Assembly (NCBI GenBank): GCA_019009955.1
Contig: CM032228.1
Span: forward strand, 74,571,501 to 74,635,500
Length of the DNA: 64,000 nt
DNA from: Riptortus pedestris
Taxonomy: Eukaryota; Arthropoda; Insecta; Hemiptera; Alydidae
Direction of reading: 5' to 3'
The notes below the pieces were generated by a model. The model was not told the DNA's origin and ran no database searches. It saw nothing but the letters and a program-made list of their open reading frames with translations. Shown piece by piece: positions 48,033 to 56,699 of the stretch. Both the position numbers and the translations under genes were made by a program. The first letter of the stretch is position 1. The number at the start of each line of letters is the position of its first letter.

Positions 48033-48629
48033 AAATGTCCGTCACGCAGGGGCTACGCAAACTAAGTAGATATCCTACAGACTAGCATGACAAACTATTT
48101 ATCTCTTCTCCACATGCATTTTCTATATCTGAATCAGAAATTCGATATAAATTAGATACGACACATAATAACAGAGATATTATGAATTTTCTATTCCCTA
48201 GCTATCCTTGTCGAAGTCCTTCCCCTATTCTCTATCCGGTTTCAGCCGTTAACTAATATGATCTTTAGTGTGTGAATAAAGCAGTGAAATATCGGGTACA
48301 GTATAGATCAATTACACATTTTTTCATCACACTATGTATTTGCATTTAGTTCATACGGTAAATATGCAATGAAAACCATATCTGGCATTTAAACTTCCAC
48401 TAAACTGGTTCACCATATAATAGATTATTGTTCATATGACATGAGTAGAAGAGGGGGTTGACATAAGGATGAAAACTAAAAAAATCAACTTTAAGATTTT
48501 TTTATTTTAATTAATTAATTAATCTTGGTTAATTTTCTTGATAGAGAACATATATACGTCAATATTTATAGATAAATAAAGTTGCAATAAGATTGATTCT
48601 ATACGATTTTTCGTTAGGTTATCCAATGT
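48033..48629 (-). repeat. DR1 copy, left part of a copy split by piggyBac 2
   Basis: GTCCGTCACGCAGGGGCTAC, AACTAAGTAGATATCCTACA, GCCGTTAACTAATATGATC, AAACTGGTTCACCATATAAT and ATACGATTTTTCG, ending at the TTAA of piggyBac 2. Confidence 0.75.
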
Positions 48630-48925
48630 TTAACCCTCCAAAGCCTAGAATTTTTTTCTGTTGAAATTTTTGATTATTTTGGCATTTTTAAGTTTATTGG
48701 AATATAATATATACATTTATACCAAATACTGAAATTTAGTACTGATGGATTATGAGATAAGCCCTGTTGCCGTATGGCAACAGTAGGCTCCTGAAGACAA
48801 AAAACCTGTAAATATTGAAAATTGGAATTCCATAATAAAACACTTTAATATATACATTTAAATTTATTTACATATAATACAGACTAATGTAAATGCATAT
48901 TCTAAAAAAATTACATATTTTTATA

Positions 48926-49608
48926 TTATTTTTTATGGTAGGCGGCAAAGTGAGGTATACAAAGTCCAACGTCACACTTTATGCATTTTGTTCTGATTAT
49001 GGATTTGCATGAAGTAAACCCACATCGTCTTTTCTTCTCAATCGGTCCAACTAAGTGATCAAGCCTGTCATACTTTATTTCTTCGTTTTGACGACCTGGT
49101 TGAACAAGGGAAAATCTGGATGCTGTCGGACCTGGGGTTCGCCTCTCTGTCTTGTATTTTATTAGGTAGGTCTGTGCTAATTCCCGTCGAAATTGTAATT
49201 TTGTCATTTTTTTTCCTGATGCCTTACAAATGTTCCAAGCATTGTTGACGGCAGCGTCTAAAAGCCAAGTAAAAATAGGCCAATAATATTTTTTTCCCCT
49301 AATTGATACCCTGAATGTGTTGATATCTTGGTTCATTCGGTCACATCCTCCCATAAACGTGTTATATTGCTGTATTATATGCGGTTGGGGGACTTGAATA
49401 ATTTTTTTATCCTGGTGGGAATATCTTCTTGCTGAACTTAGCGGTTCTATGCCATAACATGTTGACGCCAGCTGAATCCTCATCCGTTAGAACCCCAGGA
49501 TCAGGTGGTGCTATGAAGAGTTTCACTTCTTCATCTGTGTCTGAGAAACTCCCAGATAAAATGTCTAATGCCTCCTTCACAGTACAGTCTGTTAAGATCA
49601 CTTTGTTA
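48926..49608 (-). pseudogene. piggyBac 2 transposase, exon 2 with internal deletion
   Basis: The 5' part encodes a short acidic N-terminal segment (Ser-Asp-Thr-Asp-Glu-Glu ... Leu-Thr-Asp-Glu-Asp-Ser). It then jumps near 49465, with a change of frame, to Ala-Ser-Thr-Cys-Tyr-Gly, deep in the DDE domain. The rest is well preserved: Ala-Arg-Arg-Tyr-Ser, Val-Pro-Gln-Pro, Tyr-Asn-Thr-Phe-Met-Gly-Gly-Cys-Asp-Arg-Met-Asn, Tyr-Tyr-Trp-Pro-Ile-Phe, then a Cys-rich tail (Cys-Gly-Phe ... Cys-Lys-Ser ... Cys-Ile-Lys-Cys ... Cys-Ile-Pro-His-Phe). Gly-Gly-Val-Asp is the usual form of the Gly-Gly-Cys-Asp motif. The central catalytic region is missing, so the protein could not transpose DNA, but a DNA-binding C-terminus remains. 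Confidence 0.88.
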
Positions 49609-49715
49609 CTGAAAAATCAATAAAAAAAAAATCAACAGAAGAAAAATAAATAAAACTCTTAAAAATTTTAAAAGTAAATAAAGACTGCTAAAAAAAAAAT
49701 ATTGATGAAAGCCTA

Positions 49716-49735
49716 CTGTTGCCATATGGCAACAG
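49716..49735. repeat. Perfect 20-bp palindrome in piggyBac 2
   Basis: CTGTTGCCATATGGCAACAG is a perfect palindrome. A one-base variant lies at 48764-48783 near the left end and a shorter version, GTTGCCAAATGGCAAC, at 50063-50078 just inside the right end. They are probably subterminal transposase-binding sites. Confidence 0.8.
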
Positions 49736-49864
49736 CAACATATACATGAATAGAAACTGAAATAGATCTAAAACAAATTTATTCACTTTCTAAAAACATC
49801 TCACTAACAACTATTTATAAAACTGCACTTAGAAAATGATTAATTATATATATGATGTACTTAC

Positions 49865-49881
49865 AAATTTGAAGAGTCCAT
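49865..49881 (-). pseudogene. piggyBac 2 transposase, exon 1
   Basis: ATGGACTCTTCAAATTT encodes Met-Asp-Ser-Ser-Asn plus two bases of the next codon and is followed by the strong donor GTAAGT. Joined to the acceptor at 49609-49610 it gives Met-Asp-Ser-Ser-Asn-Phe-Asn-Lys-Val-Ile-Leu and continues the second-exon frame. A short first exon holding only the first few residues is plausible for piggyBac genes; the splice is predicted, not observed. Confidence 0.6.
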
Positions 49882-50098
49882 ATCTGTCCTGATTTTCAAT
49901 GAAGTGTTAAATAAACTTAAGTACCACCTCCAAATCAGCAGCTAATCTCTTCAGCTATGAACACTGTGAAGTAGAATGCTAGACTGAGGAACTGATGAGG
50001 GTTCGGGCCTTCCCAGACCTGTCCAAGCCTGTCAGGATGCCTGTCAAAACATGACTCCATGCGTTGCCAAATGGCAACTGTAGGACTTGGAGGGTTAA

Positions 50099-50268
50099 TA
50101 ACCGAGATAGTTAGAATTTTTGAAATACCCCCCATCTAAACCCCCTTGGAGGCGAATTTTAGCCTTTCACGAGCTTGATTTTTACTTTTACATGAAATGC
50201 TTTTATATCGAGTTTTGTAACGATATGATAAAAATTTCTTAACGTGATGCAGGTTACTCACAAACACA

Positions 50269-50323
<55 letters not shown>

Positions 50324-50330
50324 ATACTTA
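50099..50330 (-). repeat. DR1 copy, right part split by piggyBac 2, with TA tract
   Basis: Continues with AACCGAGATAGTTAGAATTT, AGCCTTTCACGAGCTTGATT and (TA)n at 50273-50321. Confidence 0.75.
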
Positions 50331-50476
50331 TTATGTTGGTATTGGATGATATAGATCAACGGATCGGGCAACGCCATCTTGATTACAGTCATTAACATGG
50401 TGGCTGATCTGGTAGAACGTGCGGAGGACGCTCATAAATTTCAGCTTGTGGTTTTTTGATTCTGAACCGCCGCACA

Positions 50477-50477
50477 C

Positions 50478-50544
<67 letters not shown>
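50477..50544. repeat. (TA)n microsatellite
   Basis: About 33 TA units, separate from the DR1 tract 150 bases to the left. Confidence 0.95.
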
Positions 50545-50545
<1 letters not shown>

Positions 50546-50761
50546 CATTCAATCATTGATTAATATTATTTCAATATTTACTAAATATAAAGAATTAGCA
50601 CCAAAAAAAAAAAGATATTTTGCGAACCTATTTACTTATTTCTTTTCCAAAATTAGTTCTGCCTGTTAATTTAAATCTCACAGGATGATGGTAATACAGT
50701 AATTCAGCCTTGAATTTGTTCAATGATATCTAGTGAAAATATATTTACTTATAATTTGAAT

Positions 50762-50810
50762 GTGGACTCAGGTTAGCCCTGTGAGTTAAACGGTTGGTCT
50801 TAATAAACAC
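50762..50810 (+). mobile_element. tRNA-derived SINE, truncated copy 4
   Basis: Only the head remains: ACTCAGGTTAGCCCTGTGAG, TTAAACGGTTGGTCTTAATA. The body is missing. Confidence 0.55.
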
Positions 50811-51056
50811 ATAATTATACGGGAATTATATGGATGAAAAGACGAGAAACCCTGACTGTTAATTAATGTCTTGTAGAATACGGCGCTCTTGAGATACAGT
50901 ACCCGCAACATAGATCTGTCTTTCAGAACTAATTTATAGCTGTACATTAATTTAGCTACTTAATGATTATTCTTTTTCAAGTCACTAATACGTAAATTAT
51001 GGAATCCAATTTAGTTTCAATTCGAACTGGAAAACGTTCCTAGAGTACAACAGCAA

Positions 51057-51600
51057 ACTCAGAGAAATCAAATGAATACGCGTAACTAGACTTCAACTGA
51101 TAGACACTCTAGAAGATAAGAGATTGTGCTTACACACCTACAGAGCACACTAGACTACCACATTCATATCTAATGAGCAAACAAGATGAACCTATATGTC
51201 GCTACTACAGTAGGACGGTGAGTGTAAAACACATATTAACTGACTGCAAACAAGTAATAACGTAGACATGACCCAGAAATTTATGCCAACTACTAGCAAG
51301 TAGTAGCTAACTTACACTTGACTATCTTGATACTTTGACGTATTTAAGAAATACTGGATTATTTGATGAAATATGAAAGCTATTTAGTTATCATTATGCA
51401 AAATTATAAATAGAAGCACTGCATTCGTAGAACATAAGATTTACCTCCTTCCAGTTTACCTCTGTAGAGATTTTTTTCCCTTTTCTATCTCTCATGCTGT
51501 AAATTTACTAAATTTTTATTTAATTTTGTCCATTATATCTATTTTATAAGTTTGTAATATTTCATTTTTGTCGATTTTTAATATTTATTTAATTTTGTAA
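51057..51600 (+). pseudogene. Non-LTR retrotransposon 3' end, copy B
   Basis: Nucleotide-level relative of 26725-27250. Shared words include AGAGCACACTAGACTACCAC, AACCTATATGTCGCTACT and CTCCTTCCAGTT. Stops interrupt the frame. It ends in T-rich sequence just before the TTAA of piggyBac 3. Confidence 0.7.
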
Positions 51601-51622
51601 AATTATGTTCTGCCATGTTTAA

Positions 51623-51655
51623 CCCTCATCTCCTACGGTTGGGTCGGATCCGACC
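51623..51655 (+). repeat. Left terminal and subterminal repeat of piggyBac 3
   Basis: The terminal CCCTCATCTCCTACGGT is followed by GGGTCGGATCCGACC, which includes the 12-bp palindrome GTCGGATCCGAC. The same block recurs inverted at 52893-52917. Confidence 0.8.
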
Positions 51656-52075
51656 GGGGCGCCGCACACTGGAGCGAGTGATAGGGTAAGCCGGACATTC
51701 ATTAATATCTCCGTTTCTACTGGTCCTAGAATATTGATTCTGGTGTCATTTTAAAGCACATCCAATACTCTATTGAACTACCTGATCAGCAATTTGGAAG
51801 ATGCGATATAACGGTAGGATGAATTTTAAATGTGTACATACAGATTATGTATCGCTTACTAAGTAGAGAATTGTGATTTGTAGACACATAATATCAACAT
51901 ATGTTTTATAAATTTTTATTTTTTTAATGAATTGAAGTTCACAAACGCAATACTAAAATTGTAAACAAAAATATATCTAGAATAAAAATTAAAAAATAAA
52001 TCTATGTATTTAATTTAATAATGAGAATTTGTAAGCTGGAAGAATATCTAACATTTACAAAATTTCAAATGTTTT

Positions 52076-52225
52076 TTATTTTTCAATTAGAAGTTCTTTT
52101 ACTTTCGAAGGTATTGTTTCTAAGCGATCGCTATCGTTGTTAAGTGTTGGCCTTAAATGTGATACACCGTATGTAGTTGGGGTCCACGGGAGGTATAATA
52201 CGTCTTCTGCGCCGAAAGTGTTAAC
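52076..52225 (-). other. Possible 3' exon or captured coding fragment inside piggyBac 3
   Basis: An open frame of 49 codons on the minus strand, starting Val-Asn-Thr-Phe-Gly-Ala-Glu-Asp and ending Lys-Glu-Leu-Leu-Ile-Glu-Lys-stop. It is preceded by a pyrimidine-rich ACTTTTAG that could be a splice acceptor, and an AATAAA overlaps the stop. Base composition is less AT-biased than its surroundings. I do not recognise the protein. It opposes the piggyBac transposase and lies in the unusually long 5' segment. It could be a captured host exon, a decayed transposon exon, or chance. Confidence 0.3.
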
Positions 52226-52852
52226 ACTAAAAGTAAAATATTTAATGAATAGGCAAGTTTAGGCAAGATCTGACGACGTTATAAATAAGACTATATACTC
52301 CTAAAAGCATGCCAAGTGGTATTTTTTCAAGCAAATACAAGCGATTTGCGAATTCAATTAAATAAAATTATTTTCAGCTCGATGTAAAAAAAAAAAAAAA
52401 TAGAGGAATTTTAAAAACCTTTTGTTCCAGTTTTTGATTTGTTATAATACCCTTAATGTGTACTGGAAGCCACAATAATTTATAAAATGAAATAAGAGTT
52501 CACGACGAATTTAATAAGCCAAGGCTTTTTTCAACATAGCAATTATAACCAGACATTATGTAAAAACCATTGCAATAATATGGCTAAAAATCAATCTGCT
52601 CAATTGAAAAGGCTTTATATGGTACTAACAATACAATCAAAATCCCAAATTAAAACTTTTATTTTTTCTCCCAATGTCCAACATTACTGAAGGATCGCTC
52701 CAGTGTGCGTCGGTTCCCCCTTGTCTAAACATCGCCTGGCTTCCCCGACTACTCCATGGTCCTAGGTACCCTCCTCTCCAGTTGTGCCTGAGGGGCTGAC
52801 AAGTCCACTTTGCTCAGGTAAGTGACCACTCCTCACTATAAACCATTCAGTC

Positions 52853-52917
52853 AGATCCGACCCACCGTAGGAAATAAGTTAGCGGTCGGATCCGACCCAC
52901 CGTAGGTCTATGCTTTA
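52853..52917 (-). repeat. Internal piggyBac-end-like repeat pair
   Basis: Two copies of GATCCGACCCACCGTAGG lie about 40 bases apart. They resemble the right end of piggyBac 3 (56645-56690), where two CCACCGTAGG units have similar spacing, and are inverted relative to the left end. They may be normal subterminal repeats, or the right end of a separate short element spanning 51623 to about 52930. Confidence 0.6.
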
Positions 52918-52975
52918 GATTTTTTTCATGATTATTTCTACATTCCTATAAGAATGCACGATTTTTTTTTTTAGA

Positions 52976-53002
52976 ATGGCATTCAATAACATTTTCACGA
53001 CC
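52976..53002 (+). pseudogene. piggyBac 3 transposase, first nine codons
   Basis: An ATG opens nine codons (Met-Ala-Phe-Asn-Asn-Ile-Phe-Thr-Thr) that stop at the Transib left end. The frame resumes at 55758 with Pro-Glu-Glu-Ile-Leu-Glu-Glu. The match in phase across the insertion, after discounting the duplicated pentamer, supports this as the original start. Confidence 0.8.
52998..53002. repeat. Left target-site duplication of Transib (CGACC)
   Basis: Five bases abutting the left end of the Transib element, identical to 55753-55757. They correspond to the end of codon 8 and all of codon 9 of the interrupted piggyBac frame. Confidence 0.9.
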
Positions 53003-53653
53003 CGCAGTGGTCAACGAGGCGAAAAAAATCGATTTTTCGAAATTCTTTAAAAAACAAACGAAGTTAATATTTTGAATGCTTAATAGTTGAGTATTACAAC
53101 CCCATGATTAGGAAGAGTGGTCGTGCATTTTATGTTATTTAACAGATCAAACAATTCGTCACATACGTACACATATTTCTTTAGAGTAACAGTATGGCTC
53201 CTATTTTGCTTTTAAAAAATCTGTTATAAAACAAAGCTATAGTTTTATATATTTTTTTTCGTTTCTACAACATGCCTAAAAAACAGCATACGCTTTGTTC
53301 AGTTGCAATTTTTTGTTTACAATTAAATACAAAAATTTTAAGTAGATGGTCAAACAACAAAGTTTATGAATGTTTAGTAATCCACAACTATTGAGCTCCG
53401 TCATGCTCCGTTTTCATTCTTGTCTCAAAATAGTACTAATACCTTTATCTAAAAGACCTAATTGGATTTACCTGCCCCAACTTTCCTCTGTGGTTTGTGA
53501 TTCAATAATTCCAACTCGAGTATTAAAAGATTGAGCTGTTCAAAAGTAAACAAAAGCACTAATACCCCCAGTCGATGTTATTTATTTATTTTCCTTAGTC
53601 TCTTGAACTGTTCCAATGAGAAAGGTTAACATCCAAGATATTTTTGTTTCATA

Positions 53654-55378
53654 ATGGAAAATTTTCATTGCACATATCGAGAAATAGTTGATATAATATT
53701 AGCAAGTGACCGTGATGTTGTTAAGTGTTTAAAACAATTGAAAAGTGATTACACTTATCTAACTCCGGAGGACTTGGATGAAGTTAGCAGGTATTTAAAA
53801 AAAGTATTTTTACCGCATTTTCATCGTAGATGGGTAGAAGCAAATCGCACTTACGACCGCTTTCTTAAAAAAAATGAAATTTGGCTGAAAAATACTATTT
53901 CAATAACGAATATTGATTCTTTAGACAAGCCAATTGCACAAAGAGGTCGGCCTGAAAAACCTTTCGAGGAGTGTGGCATACGGAGTCAACAATCGAAAAT
54001 TAAACACTTAAAAGACACTTTTTCCGATGGGTTGATCCCATCTGCAGCCAAGTCAATACAGTCAAAAGAGGAAAAGCCTCCAGGTTTCAGTTCTGAAAAA
54101 GCTTTGGCGCTATTAGTGGATGCCTCTCTTTCAAAGTTACAATATAAAATTCTAAGGCAAACGGCAAAGGATCAAGGTTTTGACATATATCCATCGTACA
54201 AAAGATTACTGGAAGCCAAAATGCAGTGTTATCCTGAAAATATTGAAGTCACTGAGAGTTTGGCCAAAGTTAGTTTACAATCACTGCTTGATCATACCGT
54301 AAAAAGAATTTTGATGACATATCAGGAGACCGATTTAAATTTTGTAAGCCACGACCTTACTCTAGTCTCTAAATGGGGATGCGATGGCTCTTCAGGACAT
54401 AGTGAATATAAACAGACATTTGTAGGTCAAAATATTACTGATACAAATATGTTTCTAATATCTTTTGTCCCATTGCTTTTGACTAATAAGGATGACAAGA
54501 CAACAATTGTTTGGAAAAACACAAGGCCATCGTCTACAAGACATTGCAGACCCATTAAATTTGAATTTATGAAAGAAACACCAAACACAATTCGAGAAGA
54601 AGTTCAAAAAGTTAAACTCGAAATATTAACTACAACTTATTCCACTGTTATTCTCCACAATATAACTTTTAGAATTCATCATGAAATGGTTCTCTCAATG
54701 ATCGATGGAAAAGTCACACAGTCACTAACTGAGACATCATCCATGGCTGTTTGTCCGATATGCAAAGCTAAACCTTCTCAGATGAACGAATTAGAAATAT
54801 TACGGAATCTACCAGAATCTGAAGAAGCAATTCAACTCGGCCTATCTCCTCTCCATGCAAGAATTAAATTTATGGAGTGTGTTTTGAAAATTGCATATAG
54901 ATTACCGTTTCAAGAATGGAGAACAACGAAGGACACCAAACAAGTAATGGAAGACACCAAACGTGAAATTCAAAACAAGTTTAGAGCTATGTTGGGACTT
55001 AATGTTGACATGGTGAAGCAAGGTATGGGTACAAACAATGATGGGAATACCTCACGACGATTTTTTCAAGATCCACCTACTACAGCTAATATAACTGGAG
55101 TGAATGAAGAACTTATTCACCGTTTTGGAGTTATCCTGGATGTAATCAACAGTGGCGCTGCTGTAGATCCAGCAAAATTTGGAAATTATTGTCAAGAAGC
55201 TGCCACTTTATTTGTAAATTTATATAGATGGTACAACATGCCTAATACTGTGCACAAGGTTCTTTGGCACGGAAGCACCATTATTTCAGCTGCGATGTTG
55301 CCGATAGGGATGTTGACTGAAGAGGCACAGGAGGCGCGCAACAAAGATTACCGTCAATATCGTCTCAACAAATCATGA
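53654..55378 (+). CDS. Transib (RAG1-related) transposase, nearly intact
   Basis: A DDE transposase of the Transib superfamily, related to the catalytic core of vertebrate RAG1. It would cut at the element ends and join them to GC-rich 5-bp targets in the nucleus. The 574-residue frame shows the first acidic residue in a Trp-Gly-Cys-Asp-Gly-Ser-Ser context (D244), the second in Met-Ile-Asp-Gly-Lys (D351), and the third in Thr-Glu-Glu-Ala-Gln-Glu-Ala-Arg-Asn-Lys (E560). C367/C370 with H534/H539 reproduce the CxxC ... HxxxxH zinc site of RAG1 (C727/C730, H937/H942). The ATG at 53654 is the first in this frame and gives a plausible N-terminus. The frame ends at TGA 55376-55378, but the same frame stays open for 50 more codons. 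It lies centrally in a 2.75-kb element with matched ends and a target duplication. Family and residue matches come from remembered alignments. Confidence 0.92.
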   Translation: MENFHCTYREIVDIILASDRDVVKCLKQLKSDYTYLTPEDLDEVSRYLKKVFLPHFHRRWVEANRTYDRFLKKNEIWLKNTISITNIDSLDKPIAQRGRPEKPFEECGIRSQQSKIKHLKDTFSDGLIPSAAKSIQSKEEKPPGFSSEKALALLVDASLSKLQYKILRQTAKDQGFDIYPSYKRLLEAKMQCYPENIEVTESLAKVSLQSLLDHTVKRILMTYQETDLNFVSHDLTLVSKWGCDGSSGHSEYKQTFVGQNITDTNMFLISFVPLLLTNKDDKTTIVWKNTRPSSTRHCRPIKFEFMKETPNTIREEVQKVKLEILTTTYSTVILHNITFRIHHEMVLSMIDGKVTQSLTETSSMAVCPICKAKPSQMNELEILRNLPESEEAIQLGLSPLHARIKFMECVLKIAYRLPFQEWRTTKDTKQVMEDTKREIQNKFRAMLGLNVDMVKQGMGTNNDGNTSRRFFQDPPTTANITGVNEELIHRFGVILDVINSGAAVDPAKFGNYCQEAATLFVNLYRWYNMPNTVHKVLWHGSTIISAAMLPIGMLTEEAQEARNKDYRQYRLNKS

Positions 55379-55531
55379 AAATGTAGTAGAATTTCGACTA
55401 ACGAAGATGTTTTTCATATGCTACTTGTGACGTCAGATCCCTACATTAATAAATTTCGCAAAGAGCCTACAACTAAAGACAGACTAGATTTCCATCCAGA
55501 AGTGAAAAAACTTTTATTATTAATCGAATAA
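55379..55531 (+). pseudogene. C-terminal tail of the Transib transposase, cut off by a stop codon
   Basis: Directly after TGA 55376-55378 the frame continues for 50 codons to TAA 55529-55531, including a stretch reading His-Met-Leu-Leu-Val-Thr-Ser-Asp-Pro that looks like a genuine Transib tail. The stop is most simply a CGA-to-TGA change, a typical CpG transition. The full protein would be 625 residues. Whether the shortened protein is active cannot be judged from sequence. Confidence 0.8.
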
Positions 55532-55752
55532 ATTTTATAGGAAATACATTAGTTTTTAAAAAATTTATATAAAATTACATGAAGTTGTTTAATCTTATAA
55601 AGCAAAGAATTTTTCATTAGTCTTGTAAATAAATCATAATATACATCAGATATAAGTGTGTCTTTATTTATACCAGACTCTTCAAAAAGAAAAAATAATA
55701 TGTTGTTTGATATGTAATTTTTTCGCCAAACCGGCCATTTCAGACCACCGTG

Positions 55753-55757
55753 CGACC
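55753..55757. repeat. Right target-site duplication of Transib (CGACC)
   Basis: Five bases following the right end of the Transib element, identical to 52998-53002. The piggyBac frame resumes exactly at 55758. Confidence 0.9.
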
Positions 55758-56390
55758 CCGGAAGAAATTTTGGAGGAGTTTCGACGCCAAGAGAATGAAG
55801 ACATATTGGAAGAAAACGATTATAGTACATCGGAGCAGGAAGATGAGATATTACACAACCTTGATGATGTATTTGATGCTGATGAGAGTGATGATGAGTG
55901 TGGATTGAAAAATGTCCAGGTTTTTGACGATGATGAGAGAAATTTCGATTTCGGTAAGGATGGGAAAACCCTCTGGACCGATAAGCCGATGCGATCAAAA
56001 TTTTCCAGAGTTCTTGCAATCAATGTGGTCAGAGGAAATCCTGGCCCAAGAGCAGAAGCAAGAGGCATCACGGATATTTTGAAACTGTTTTTACTTTTCA
56101 TTTGTGAAGAAATGATAAGTGATATTGTAAAGCACACAAACAAAAAAAAATCGAACTGACGCGGCATTCATTTACCGGCGATGTTTCGTACATTTCATAA
56201 CAAATAATGAAGAATTTAAAGCCTTTCTTGGCCTCCTTTATTTGAGTGACACATTGAAAAATACCACCCTGAATACCAAGGAAATGTTTTCCCAAATCTA
56301 TGGTCCACCCATGTTTCGATGTACTATGTCCCGAGCACGATTTGAATTTATCCTCGAGAAATGCAGGTTTGACGACAAAACAACAATTTT
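55758..56390 (+). pseudogene. piggyBac 3 transposase remnant (N-terminal part)
   Basis: The first part (55758-56156) has an acidic Glu/Asp-rich N-terminal region typical of piggyBac proteins, followed by a Lys-Phe-Ser-Arg-Val-Leu-Ala stretch and a conserved-looking helix ending in Asp-Ile-Val-Lys-His-Thr-Asn. A frameshift in the A9 run near 56141-56149 and another near 56200 break it. It continues with Phe-Leu-Gly-Leu-Leu-Tyr-Leu-Ser, Gln-Ile-Tyr-Gly-Pro-Pro-Met-Phe and Phe-Ile-Leu-Glu-Lys-Cys-Arg-Phe-Asp-Asp, the characteristic start of the piggyBac DDD domain. After about 56390 similarity stops, so the catalytic aspartates and the C-terminal zinc domain are missing. No product is possible. 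Confidence 0.85.
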
Positions 56391-56639
56391 TCTTGAATTT
56401 AATTCTCAGTATTGTTCCTTTATTTTGTATTTGTTTTTTTTTTATAATTTAGGTATATAGCTTTAAGAGACTGTTAAAATTTAGTCAAAAGACAATGAAG
56501 ACTGATATAAGTATTAATGTTAACTTTTTTAAACATTAAAGTAAATAAAAATATTTTTTTTTTAGTTTTTAATCAATATTTATCCTTTTCCTGCATAATT
56601 AATGATTTCTTTAATGATTTCGCCCTTCAGGAGCAAGCA

Positions 56640-56699
56640 TGGTAGGATCCGGCCCACCGTAGGAAATGTGGGACGAAGTACCACCGTAGGAGTCGAGGG
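56640..56699 (-). repeat. Right terminal and subterminal repeat of piggyBac 3
   Basis: A GATCCGGCCCACCGTAGG unit, then a second CCACCGTAGG unit, then the terminal bases complementary to CCCTCGACTCCTACGGT. It pairs with the left end at 51623. Confidence 0.8.

Larger units (their letters stand above)
48634..50094 (-). mobile_element. piggyBac element 2, internally deleted, inserted in a DR1 repeat
   Basis: The ends CCCTCCAAAGCCTA and (reverse of right end) CCCTCCAAGTCCTA differ at two positions and are flanked by TTAA at 48630-48633 and 50095-50098. The gene inside runs on the minus strand with a small first exon, an intron and a second exon that has lost the middle of the protein. DR1 sequence on the left (48033-48629) resumes on the right (50099-50330), showing that it landed in an older DR1 copy. 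Three near-identical palindromes lie near the ends and between the exons. Confidence 0.92.
53003..55752 (+). mobile_element. Transib DNA transposon inserted in a piggyBac gene
   Basis: The element starts with CGCAGTGGTC and ends with GACCACCGTG, whose reverse complement is CACGGTGGTC. The first ten bases of the two ends differ at two positions, and both ends carry an internal GGCGAAAAAA block. The pentamer CGACC occurs immediately before (52998-53002) and after (55753-55757), the 5-bp GC-rich duplication expected of Transib. Taking out the element and one pentamer restores an open piggyBac reading frame, which fixes both boundaries to the base. The terminal heptamers resemble the RSS heptamer CACAGTG. 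The copy is about 2.75 kb and encodes one transposase. Confidence 0.93.
51623..56699 (+). mobile_element. piggyBac element 3, host of the nested Transib
   Basis: The left end CCCTCATCTCCTACGGT follows TTAA at 51619-51622. The right end, read in reverse, is CCCTCGACTCCTACGGT and is followed by TTAG (56700-56703), one base off TTAA. Subterminal copies of a GATCCGACCC/CCACCGTAGG motif occur near both ends. Without the 2.75-kb Transib and its 5-bp duplication the element is about 2.3 kb. Its transposase gene runs forward but is interrupted by Transib, frameshifted at least twice, and lacks the region after about 56390, so it is dead. A roughly 1.35-kb stretch before the ATG is unusually long. Confidence 0.88.

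Noticed and set aside
55549..56167. Minus-strand frames of 156 and 115 codons
   Set aside because: They overlap the piggyBac 3 remnant, the Transib right end and the transposase tail on the opposite strand, and have no domain.
51623..56699. LTR retrotransposon or viral insertion to explain the 5-kb unit
   Set aside because: Ends are short inverted repeats at TTAA, proteins are piggyBac and Transib transposases, and no long direct repeats or viral proteins are seen.
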